A stretch of DNA of 8,607 bases from an uncultured Bacteroidales bacterium. Lineage in GTDB: Bacteria; Bacteroidota; Bacteroidia; Bacteroidales; UBA932. The stretch covers positions 1 to 8,607 of the forward strand of contig CAMNQO010000067.1 in assembly GCA_946549475.1 (NCBI GenBank), given 5' to 3'. The notes beneath the pieces are model-generated. The model was not told the origin of the DNA. It ran no database searches and worked only from the letters and a program-made list of their open reading frames with translations. This document shows, one piece after another, positions 1 through 5,670 of this stretch. The position numbers and the translations under genes were made by a program. Each line of letters begins with the position of its first letter. Within the stretch, counting starts at the first letter, position 1.

Positions 1-521
1 TTATGGCCCTTCCCATCGTCACCATTATGGTGCCGGTGCTGGCCCTGGGCTTCCTCGTCCACATCCTCTGGGGACTCTGGCTGTCCTACGGCAACATCAA
101 GGCCCGTGGCGGTCTCAAGCGTTATGAGGTTCCCAGCAAAGCCAAGGCGGACAGCTGGTCTTCCAAGAATATGCTGGTACTCGGCTTGCTCGTCCTGCTC
201 GGACTGGCCTGCCATCTGGGCGATTTCTGGGCCAAGATGCAGTTGCAGGACTTTTTGGGTCATGAGGCAGAGAATCCTTATGAACTGCTGACCGCGACTT
301 TCGGCAGGTGGTGGATTCTGCTGCTTTATCTGCTTTGGTTCGCCGTCGTCTGGCTCCACCTCAATCACGGTTTCTGGAGTATGTTCCAGACGGTGGGCTG
401 GAACAATATGATCTGGCTCAAACGCCTCAAAGTCATCGGCATCATCGTGTCCAGCCTCATCGTCTTCCTCTTTGTGGCTACAGCCTGCAACGCCTACCTT
501 CAGGCCCATCTGTGGATCTAG
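1..521 (+). CDS. sdhC: Succinate dehydrogenase / fumarate reductase cytochrome b558 subunit (5' partial)
   Basis: This is the membrane anchor of complex II. It holds b-type haem and passes electrons between the quinone pool and the flavoprotein/iron-sulfur subunits, as succinate oxidase or, in gut Bacteroidetes, as fumarate reductase. The frame is open to the left edge, so the N-terminus is missing; the ATG at position 3 is probably internal, since the family is about 220-230 residues and 172 are seen here. Counting from that Met, hydrophobic segments lie near 4-30, 56-76, 101-120 and 142-165. Histidines H20 (in FLVHILWG), H71 (in ACHLGDFW) and H119/H122 (in WLHLNHGFW) sit where the haem ligands of the dihaem family are expected; a fourth ligand would lie upstream of the window. 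The overall pattern (VHI, NIKARG, the SKNMLVLG stretch, HGFWS) is that of Bacteroidetes SdhC/FrdC. The next gene is cmk rather than sdhA, which is unlike the usual C-A-B order. Whether it should be called sdhC or frdC cannot be decided here. Confidence 0.9.
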   Translation, partial: MALPIVTIMVPVLALGFLVHILWGLWLSYGNIKARGGLKRYEVPSKAKADSWSSKNMLVLGLLVLLGLACHLGDFWAKMQLQDFLGHEAENPYELLTATFGRWWILLLYLLWFAVVWLHLNHGFWSMFQTVGWNNMIWLKRLKVIGIIVSSLIVFLFVATACNAYLQAHLWI

Positions 522-1207
522 ACATCCAAGACATCATTATTGCGATTGACGGCTATTCCTCTACCGGGAAGAGCTCGTTTGCCAAGCGGATTGCCCATTC
601 GCTTGGTTTTGTATATCTGGATTCCGGCGCCCTGTATCGGGGAGTCACCCTGCTTGTGCTGGAAAACGGCTGGCATGAGGGTGAGCGCATCGATACGGAA
701 AAGCTGGAGCCGGCGCTGCATGACCTCGACCTGCATTTCGAGGACCACGGCAAAGGCACGCGCACCTATATGGGGGAGCGTTGCATCGAGCGGCAGATCC
801 GTTCGATGAAAGTGTCCGCCCTGGTCAGCCCGGTCGCGGCGCTCGCCTGTGTACGGGCGTATGTGGATGCCCGCCTGCGTGATTTGGCGAGGAATCGTCG
901 CGTGGTGATGGACGGCCGGGACATCGGTACGACCGTTTTCCCCGATGCGGAGTTGAAAATTTTCATGGTGGCCGACCAGAAAGTCCGGGCCCAGCGCCGT
1001 ATGGACGAACTTGTCGCCAAAGGAGAAGACGTGTCGTTTGATGAAATTCTCGCAAATCTTCAGCGGCGGGACTATATCGACTCCCACCGGGCCGCGTCTC
1101 CGCTCCGTCAGGCTCCGGATGCCATCGTACTGGACAATACGAATATGACTTTCGAGCAGCAGATGGCCTGGTTGGAGACGATTCTCCGAGAGAGATTTGC
1201 CCGATGA
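512..1207 (+). CDS. cmk: Cytidylate kinase (CMP/dCMP kinase)
   Basis: Phosphorylates CMP and dCMP with ATP in the cytoplasm, a step in pyrimidine nucleotide supply. From the GTG at 512 the protein has 231 residues, the normal family length. The P-loop is GYSSTGKSS at 14-22, followed by the substrate-site stretch LDSGALYRGVT at 36-46. The family signature DGRDIGTTVFPDA is at 134-146, and the C-terminal RRDYIDSHRAASPL motif carries the usual Arg/Asp/Ser contacts. Start choice: the frame stays open to an ATG at 308, but that would add 68 unrelated residues that are only sdhC read out of frame. GTG 512 is the only standard start codon close before the conserved IAIDG strand, and it overlaps the sdhC stop by 10 nt, suggesting translational coupling. 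No Shine-Dalgarno is visible, as is common in Bacteroidetes. The stop overlaps the ispH start as ATGA. Confidence 0.93.
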   Translation: MDLDIQDIIIAIDGYSSTGKSSFAKRIAHSLGFVYLDSGALYRGVTLLVLENGWHEGERIDTEKLEPALHDLDLHFEDHGKGTRTYMGERCIERQIRSMKVSALVSPVAALACVRAYVDARLRDLARNRRVVMDGRDIGTTVFPDAELKIFMVADQKVRAQRRMDELVAKGEDVSFDEILANLQRRDYIDSHRAASPLRQAPDAIVLDNTNMTFEQQMAWLETILRERFAR

Positions 1208-2205
1208 AACTGACGGTGGATATCGATCCGTCGTCCGGCTTCTGTGCCGGAGTCATCAAGGCGATTTCTACCGCCGAAGAATACCTGCGCAGTCATGCCC
1301 ACCCTTCTTCCGCCTCTTCCGTCCCCGTTCTGTATTCGCTCGGCGCCATCGTTCACAATGACGAAGAACTGGCCCGCCTGGGGGCGCTCGGACTGAGGCG
1401 TATCGATTCCCTTTCGCTCCTTACCGCTCCTCCTGCCCCTCTTTCACCCTCCGGCTCTCCGGCCGTCGCTCCTGAACCCCTGGCTTGCGTCCCTCCAGCC
1501 CCTTCCGTTTCCGTGCCGGCCGGCTCTTCCGACACCCCTGTCCTGATCCGGGCGCACGGGGAGCCGCCGCTGACTTATCGGGAGGCGGCGGCATCCGGCA
1601 TCCGGCTCATCGACTGCACCTGTCCCGTCGTCATCCGTTTGCAGAAAAGCATACGGGAAGCCTGGCAGCGGCTGGCGCCCAAGCAAGGGACACTCTTGAT
1701 TTTCGGCAAGAAGGGGCACGCGGAAGTGCTTGGCTTGCTGGGGCAGACCGACGGACAGGCCGTCGTCGTGGAAAGCGTGGAAGAGTTGGAGCGCAGCCAG
1801 ACGCTTGATACGGACCGCGATATTGAGATTTTCTCGCAGACGACCAAAAATCCCGTCGAATACCGGCGTTTGTGCGAGACGCTGGCCGGCCGGATGAAAA
1901 AAGGCCGCCTGACGGTACACGACTCCATCTGCAAACAAGTTTCTTCACGCCATAAATCCCTCGCGGACTTTGCCGTTTCACATGATATTATTATCTTTGC
2001 GAGCGGAAAATCCTCTTCCAACGGGAAGGTCCTCTTCGACCTGTGCCGTTCCTGCAATCCCCGGAGTTACGCGCTGGAGTCGGCGGACGGTCTGGATGCC
2101 AAATGGTTTCGCGAAGGAGACCGTGTGGGCGTATGCGGAGCGACTTCGACCCCCAAATGGTTGCTGGAGCGGATAAAAAACGAGATTTTAACCAACAATT
2201 ATTAA
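1204..2205 (+). CDS. ispH: 4-hydroxy-3-methylbut-2-enyl diphosphate reductase (IspH/LytB)
   Basis: Last enzyme of the MEP isoprenoid pathway: an iron-sulfur protein that reduces HMBPP to IPP and DMAPP. The three cluster cysteines are C14 (GFCAGV), C140 (DCTCP) and C243 (HDSICKQV). Substrate-site residues of the family are also present: H51 (IVHNDEEL), H118 (RAHGEPP), H172 and E174 (GHAEVLG), the Thr pair 213-214 (SQTTKN), S271/N273 (KSSSNGK) and S315 (CGATSTPKW). The RAHGEPP and CGATSTPKW forms are those of Bacteroidetes IspH. At 333 residues it is longer than usual (roughly 280-300). The excess is a Pro/Ser/Ala-rich stretch at residues 69-110, where homologues have only a short linker, plus a small Ser-rich loop at 31-40. 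All catalytic motifs are intact, so the enzyme should be active. Its ATG overlaps the cmk stop; the cmk-ispH pairing is familiar in Bacteroides. efp follows after 4 nt. Confidence 0.96.
   Translation: MKLTVDIDPSSGFCAGVIKAISTAEEYLRSHAHPSSASSVPVLYSLGAIVHNDEELARLGALGLRRIDSLSLLTAPPAPLSPSGSPAVAPEPLACVPPAPSVSVPAGSSDTPVLIRAHGEPPLTYREAAASGIRLIDCTCPVVIRLQKSIREAWQRLAPKQGTLLIFGKKGHAEVLGLLGQTDGQAVVVESVEELERSQTLDTDRDIEIFSQTTKNPVEYRRLCETLAGRMKKGRLTVHDSICKQVSSRHKSLADFAVSHDIIIFASGKSSSNGKVLFDLCRSCNPRSYALESADGLDAKWFREGDRVGVCGATSTPKWLLERIKNEILTNNY
1408..1530 (+). repeat. Low-complexity Pro/Ser/Ala-coding, pyrimidine-rich insertion inside ispH
   Basis: Codes for ispH residues 69-109. The + strand is strongly C/T-biased with recurring GCTCCT and CCCCT words, giving a protein segment rich in Pro, Ser, Ala and Val with APPAP and VPPAP pieces. 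The flanking residues (GLRRID before, VLIRAHGEPP after) are conserved and are normally joined by about ten residues, so some 30-35 residues are extra. It keeps the reading frame. Inference: a disordered surface loop that grew by slippage or short duplications. Confidence 0.7.
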
Positions 2206-2209
2206 TTAT

Positions 2210-2782
2210 ATGGCAACAACAGCTGATTTTAAGAACGGACTTTATCTGAACTACAACGGCAAACCCTGCTCGATCGTGTGGTTCCAGCATGTCAAACCGG
2301 GCAAAGGCCCCGCCTTCGTCAAGAGCAAACTGCGCAACCTCGAGAACGGCCGCATCCTGGAGAATACCTTCACGGCCGGTGCGAAAATCGATGTCATCAC
2401 CGTGGAGCGCCGTCCCTACCAGTTCCTCTACAAGGATGAGGACGGGTTCAACTTCATGCACGAGGAGACTTATGAGCAGATCCATCTCGACACCGATGTG
2501 GTTGAAAACGCGGATCTGATGAAAGAAGGTCAGCATGTCGAAATGATGTTCTGGATCGACGGCGAAGAGGAGAAATGCCTCACCTGCGAGCTTCCCACCT
2601 ATGTGGAAATGGAAGTCACCTACACCGAGCCCGCCGTCAAGGGTGATACCGCCTCCACCTCCGCCCTCAAGGAGGCTACGATTGAGACCGGTGCCATCAT
2701 CATGGTGCCCCTCTTCATCCAGCAGGGCGAGCGCATCACCGTCAATACGCAGGATCGCTCCTACGGCCAGCGCGTGAAATAG
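2210..2782 (+). CDS. efp: Translation elongation factor P
   Basis: EF-P binds the ribosome between the P and E sites and helps form peptide bonds at consecutive prolines. The 190 residues match the usual length. Three domains are expected: an N-terminal KOW-like domain (about 3-62), then two OB-fold domains (about 68-128 and 131-188). The loop that reaches the peptidyl-transferase centre reads VKPGKGPAF at 28-36, with K32 at the tip. This is the lysine type, not the arginine type rhamnosylated by EarP; the sequence cannot tell whether or how K32 is modified. The C-terminal NTQDRSYGQRVK matches the family signature region. The start lies 4 nt after ispH, so it is probably the last gene of the operon; a strong terminator follows about 80 nt after the stop. 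No separate promoter was found. Confidence 0.96.
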   Translation: MATTADFKNGLYLNYNGKPCSIVWFQHVKPGKGPAFVKSKLRNLENGRILENTFTAGAKIDVITVERRPYQFLYKDEDGFNFMHEETYEQIHLDTDVVENADLMKEGQHVEMMFWIDGEEEKCLTCELPTYVEMEVTYTEPAVKGDTASTSALKEATIETGAIIMVPLFIQQGERITVNTQDRSYGQRVK

Positions 2783-2860
2783 CGGTGCAGGCGTCCGGAC
2801 CGCCGGCGTAGCATTTCCCTTTGAGTGTGCTGACACCGCCCGAAAGACATAAAAATGTCG

Positions 2861-2896
2861 AAAACCGTATCCCTACGCCAAGGGATGCGGTTTTTG
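2861..2896 (+). terminator. Rho-independent terminator after efp
   Basis: The arm at 2861-2873 (AAAACCGTATCCC) pairs with 2882-2894 (GGGATGCGGTTTT) as a 13-bp stem with one G-U pair. One more T-A pair (2874/2881) closes a 6-nt loop. The 3' arm runs into TTTTT at 2891-2895. A small extra hairpin (GACAT/ATGTC, 2846-2859) stands just upstream. The position, 79 nt after the efp stop and before the feo promoter, fits termination of the sdhC-cmk-ispH-efp transcript. Confidence 0.85.
2869..2886. repeat. Dyad copy 1: ATCCCT-N6-AGGGAT (within the terminator stem)
   Basis: Perfect 6-bp arms around a 6-nt centre. It forms the top of the terminator hairpin, which alone may explain it. It is listed separately because nearly the same dyad recurs 31 bp downstream. 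Confidence 0.5.
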
Positions 2897-2899
2897 TCT

Positions 2900-2917
2900 A
2901 TCCCCATTTATAGGGAT
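2900..2917. promoter_or_regulatory. Dyad copy 2: ATCCCC-N6-AGGGAT, candidate operator of feoAB
   Basis: An 18-bp imperfect palindrome (14 of 18 positions symmetric) whose right end touches the -33 element of the putative feoAB promoter. Its arms match those of the dyad at 2869-2886 in all but one base, with the same 6-nt centre length. The place is right for a repressor site, and ferrous uptake genes are usually iron-repressed, but it does not resemble a Fur or DtxR box that I can recognise. The assignment is inference. Confidence 0.35.
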
Positions 2918-2947
2918 TGCCGATGCGGGTATTATTTTGTAGCTTTG
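2917..2947 (+). promoter_or_regulatory. Bacteroidetes-type promoter for feoAB
   Basis: The -7 box TAGCTTTG at 2940-2947 matches the Bacteroidetes sigma consensus TAnnTTTG. A TTG at 2917-2919 lies 20 nt before it, the expected spacing for the -33 element. Transcription should begin near 2951-2953, giving a leader of about 25 nt. It stands after the efp terminator, so the iron operon is transcribed independently. Confidence 0.65.
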
Positions 2948-2959
2948 CGGCCTTATTTT

Positions 2960-2965
2960 AAGGAG
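2960..2965 (+). promoter_or_regulatory. Shine-Dalgarno AAGGAG of feoAB
   Basis: The only clear Shine-Dalgarno sequence before a gene in this window. It lies 10 nt before the ATG at 2976 but only 1 nt before the ATG at 2967, which favours 2976 as the start. Confidence 0.55.
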
Positions 2966-2975
2966 AATGCAAACT

Positions 2976-5414
2976 ATGAATCTGAATGAGTTGGGAGTAG
3001 GCCAGTCTGCCGTCATCGATGTGGTCGGCGGGGAGGGGGCGATGCGCATGCATTTCCTCAGTATGGGCCTGATTCCCGGTGCGGAAGTCAAAGTGGTGAA
3101 GCGGGCGCCGATGGGAGACCCGGTGGAGTTGCTGGTGAAGGGCTTTGCCCTGAGCCTGCGGGCGGATGAAGCGGCCCGGATACAGATTCATCCCATCCTC
3201 CGAAGGACGGGTTCCGGTTCGGATTCCGGACAAGAGCGTCCGGAGGCCGCTCCGGAAGGCCGGGGTTCCGGGCTGGAGACTTGGGAAACGGGTCCGGATC
3301 CCGGGCCGGAAAATCGGAAGATGGATGCAGGTGGCAAGGCCTTGCCGGCCCCGGTGCATCATCCGGGCCTGGGCGAGGGCGGAAAGTATCATTCCAAGGA
3401 TCACGAACATCCTTTGCCGGAGGGGACCGAACTGCTCTTTGCCCTGGCCGGGCAGCAGAATTGCGGCAAGACCACGCTTTTCAATCTGCTGACCGGTTCC
3501 AACCAGCATGTGGGCAACTTTCCCGGCGTGACCGTGGATCGCAAGACGGGTTCCATCCGTCACCATCCCGGTGCGACGGTGGTCGATCTGCCGGGCATCT
3601 ATTCGCTGACGCCGTACTCGGAAGAGGAATTGGTGTCCCGCGAATTTATCCTGGATGAAAATACGCGTGGCATCATCAACATCGCCGATGCGGGCAATAT
3701 CGAGCGGAACCTGTACTTGACTTTGCAACTGATGGAGCTGGATGTCCCAATGGTGCTGGCCCTCAATATGATGGATGAACTTGAGGGGAATGGCGGCAGC
3801 ATCCGTGTCAACGAGATGGAGCGTCTGCTGGGCATCCCGGTGGTCGGTATCTCCGCCGCCCGCAATGAGGGCGTCGAGGAAATGATCGAGCATGCCATCC
3901 ATGTCGCCAAGTATCAGGAAGCACCGGCCCGCAAGGACTTTTGCGATGAGAACGATAACGGCGGCGCCGTCCATCGCTGTCTGCACGCAGTAATGGATTT
4001 GATTGATGCCCAGGCGCAGGCGGTGAAGATTCCCACGCGCTTTGCCGCCACCAAACTGGTGGAAGGGGATCCCTGGGTGGAACGCATGCTGCGTCTTCCG
4101 GACAACACCCGCCAAGGTATAGAAGAACTCGTCCGGGAAATGGAGCGCGAACGCGGATTGGACCGGGCGGCCGCCATCGCCGACATGCGCTACGCTTTCA
4201 TCCGCCGCCTGTGCGGGCAGACGGTGGTCAAACCGCGGGAAAGCAAGGAATATATCCGAAGCCGGCGGATCGACAAAGTTCTGACGGGAAAATGGACGGC
4301 CATTCCCATCTTCATCCTGGTGATGATTTCCATTATTTACCTGACCATCGATGTGCTGGGCGCTCCGTTGCAGGACGGACTCGAAAGCGGCATCGACGCG
4401 CTCGGTTCGCTGACGGATGCGGCGATGGCAAAAGCCCGGGTGGCCCCCTTCGTCCGCTCCCTGGTCTCGGATGCCCTTTTCGGGGGAGTGGGGACCGTCG
4501 TCAGTTTCGTGCCGGTCATCATGATTCTCTTCTTCTTCCTCTCACTGTTGGAAGACAGCGGCTACATGGCCCGCGTGGCCTTTTTGACCGACCATTTCCT
4601 GCGCAAGCTGGGACTTTCCGGGCGGAGCATCGTGCCCCTGCTCATCGGATTGGGATGCAGCGTGCCCGGTGTGATGGCTACGCGTACCCTTCCTTCTTCC
4701 CGCGACCGGATGAAGACCATCATGCTCATTCCCTTCATGAGTTGCTCGGCCAAAATCCCGATCTACGCCTTCTTCACGACCGCCTTTTTCCCGCATCACG
4801 GCGGGCTGGTGCTTTGCTGCCTGTATCTGCTGGGGATTCTGACCGGCATCCTTGTTGCGTTGGCGGCCAAAAAGGCAGACCGTTCGCAGGCAGCCCCTTT
4901 TATCATGGAACTGCCCAACTACCGGCTGCCGCAACTGCGCAATGTGGCCCGCTTGCTCTGGGACAAGACCAAAGACTTTCTGGAGCGGGCCTTTACCGTC
5001 ATTCTCCTTGCGACCTTGGTTATCTGGTTTTTGCAGACACTTGATTTCCGTTTCAACATGGTGGAAAACGGAGAGGGGAGCATGCTGGCCTGGTTTGCCA
5101 GTCTGCTGGCACCGCTTTTCGCTCCGCTGGGCTTGGATGACTGGCGCGTGGTGACGGCTTTCATTTCCGGCTTTCTGGCCAAGGAGAGCGTCGTCTCGAC
5201 GATGGAGGTGCTGGGGGTCTTGTCCTCCCTGACGGTGGTGAACGCCGTTCCCGCACTCGTCTTCAGTCTGCTCTATACCCCTTGCGTGGCCGCGATTGCT
5301 GCCGTCCGGGCGGAGTTGCGTACGCGCTGGGCCGTGGCCATGGTGGTCTTCCAGTGCGTCCTGGCATGGGTGGTCGCTTTTGCCGCGTATCAAATCACGC
5401 TCTTATTGATCTGA
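2976..5414 (+). CDS. feoB: Ferrous iron transporter, FeoA-FeoB fusion
   Basis: Inner-membrane Fe2+ uptake protein with a fused FeoA domain and a cytoplasmic G domain. Residues are numbered from ATG 2976 (812 aa); ATG 2967 would add three residues but leaves no room after AAGGAG. FeoA (SH3-like) is about 1-74, a low-complexity linker about 75-149, and the G domain starts near 153. G motifs: G1 GQQNCGKTT 159-167, G2 GVTVD 184-188, G3 DLPG 204-207, G4 NMMD 264-267, G5 SAARN 293-297. The membrane part begins near 443 and has roughly eight or nine helices. It contains both Cys gate motifs of FeoB: GLGCSVPGVMATRT (C561) and PFMSCSAKIPIY (C590). A conserved FLAKE follows near 733-737. The FeoA-FeoB fusion is usual in Bacteroidetes, but the linker here is long, Gly/Pro/Glu-rich and ends in a His cluster. 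G1 has Gln where many FeoBs have Pro. The downstream gene encodes a FeoB-associated small protein. Iron repression is likely but inferred. Confidence 0.96.
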   Translation: MNLNELGVGQSAVIDVVGGEGAMRMHFLSMGLIPGAEVKVVKRAPMGDPVELLVKGFALSLRADEAARIQIHPILRRTGSGSDSGQERPEAAPEGRGSGLETWETGPDPGPENRKMDAGGKALPAPVHHPGLGEGGKYHSKDHEHPLPEGTELLFALAGQQNCGKTTLFNLLTGSNQHVGNFPGVTVDRKTGSIRHHPGATVVDLPGIYSLTPYSEEELVSREFILDENTRGIINIADAGNIERNLYLTLQLMELDVPMVLALNMMDELEGNGGSIRVNEMERLLGIPVVGISAARNEGVEEMIEHAIHVAKYQEAPARKDFCDENDNGGAVHRCLHAVMDLIDAQAQAVKIPTRFAATKLVEGDPWVERMLRLPDNTRQGIEELVREMERERGLDRAAAIADMRYAFIRRLCGQTVVKPRESKEYIRSRRIDKVLTGKWTAIPIFILVMISIIYLTIDVLGAPLQDGLESGIDALGSLTDAAMAKARVAPFVRSLVSDALFGGVGTVVSFVPVIMILFFFLSLLEDSGYMARVAFLTDHFLRKLGLSGRSIVPLLIGLGCSVPGVMATRTLPSSRDRMKTIMLIPFMSCSAKIPIYAFFTTAFFPHHGGLVLCCLYLLGILTGILVALAAKKADRSQAAPFIMELPNYRLPQLRNVARLLWDKTKDFLERAFTVILLATLVIWFLQTLDFRFNMVENGEGSMLAWFASLLAPLFAPLGLDDWRVVTAFISGFLAKESVVSTMEVLGVLSSLTVVNAVPALVFSLLYTPCVAAIAAVRAELRTRWAVAMVVFQCVLAWVVAFAAYQITLLLI
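3198..3422 (+). repeat. Low-complexity linker of FeoA-FeoB with repeated TCCGG words
   Basis: Codes for about 75 residues between the FeoA and G domains. TCCGGA occurs at 3225, 3239, 3251 and 3293, and further TTCCGG words at 3212 and 3266, all within about 90 bp, suggesting growth by slippage. The protein is rich in Gly, Pro, Glu and Ser. Its end (about residues 128-145) has six histidines with acidic residues (HH, then YHSKDHEH). Probably disordered; the His part could bind metal, which is inference. Confidence 0.6.
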
Positions 5415-5419
5415 GCCGT

Positions 5420-5632
5420 ATGAACTTCGCCACGCTCCTTGTCTGCATTCCGCTCGCACTCCTCATCTATGGCGCCATCCGCTCCGTCCGCCGGGGCAAA
5501 GGGCGCTGCGGCTCCTGCAAGACCGACGGTGGCTCGTCCAACACCTGCAAGACCGCCGGCCGTCCGTCCGGCCCCTGCTCTGCCTGTTCCAGTTCCTCCT
5601 GCCCCCTCTCCGGACATTCCTCCCGCATATAA
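5420..5632 (+). CDS. FeoB-associated Cys-rich membrane protein
   Basis: A 70-residue protein starting 5 nt after the feoAB stop. One N-terminal transmembrane helix (about residues 4-20) is followed by a basic RSVRRGKGR stretch, predicting a cytoplasmic tail. The tail is Ser/Gly-rich with six cysteines: C30, C33, C43, C53, C56 and C61, including two CxxC pairs (CGSC, CSAC). C9 lies inside the helix. This layout and position match the small FeoB-associated Cys-rich family (PF12669-like) that follows feoB in many Bacteroidetes and Firmicutes. Its role is unproven; proposals are a partner or metal/redox accessory of FeoB, perhaps standing in for FeoC. The frame is open upstream to 5282, but that extension is feoB read out of frame and lacks the helix at its start, so ATG 5420 is the supported start. 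Two overlapping open frames (5439-5651 +, 5390-5668 -) are rejected as GC-driven shadows. Confidence 0.85.
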   Translation: MNFATLLVCIPLALLIYGAIRSVRRGKGRCGSCKTDGGSSNTCKTAGRPSGPCSACSSSSCPLSGHSSRI

Positions 5633-5655
5633 GCTTCCCCGTACAAAATAAATCG

Positions 5656-5663
5656 TATCTTTG
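5656..5663 (+). promoter_or_regulatory. -7 promoter box TATCTTTG before the PAP2 gene
   Basis: Exact match to TAnnTTTG, ending 7 nt before the ATG at 5671. The region around 5635-5637 has no good TTG at the -33 spacing, only CTTC. Transcription would start close to 5667-5670, giving a leader of only a few nt. The AT-rich stretch 5641-5660 stands out from the GC-rich surroundings. Confidence 0.55.
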
Positions 5664-5670
5664 CACACGG

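Noticed and set aside
308..511. In-frame N-terminal extension of cmk to an ATG at 308
   Set aside because: The 68 extra residues overlap sdhC, show no family similarity and would make Cmk far too long; GTG 512 gives the normal length.
2831..2842. TGACACCGCCCG resembles the conserved 3' region of 16S rRNA
   Set aside because: Only about ten bases match and the flanks are unrelated; coincidence.
2896..2960. Fur or DtxR box before feoAB
   Set aside because: No sequence there matches the known AT-rich Fur or DtxR consensus; only the ATCCC/GGGAT dyad was found and it is reported as unassigned.
2958..4115. Long open frame of 385 codons on the - strand opposite feoAB
   Set aside because: No recognisable motifs and a His/Gln-rich composition typical of an antisense shadow; it lies opposite a fully conserved FeoB frame.
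4542..5393. Open frame of 283 codons on the - strand opposite the FeoB membrane domain
   Set aside because: A charged, low-complexity shadow of hydrophobic codons, with no family features.
5439..5651. Ala/Pro-rich 70-residue open frame overlapping the Cys-rich gene
   Set aside because: Composition is explained by reading the Cys/Ser-rich gene in another frame; no start signal or family resemblance.
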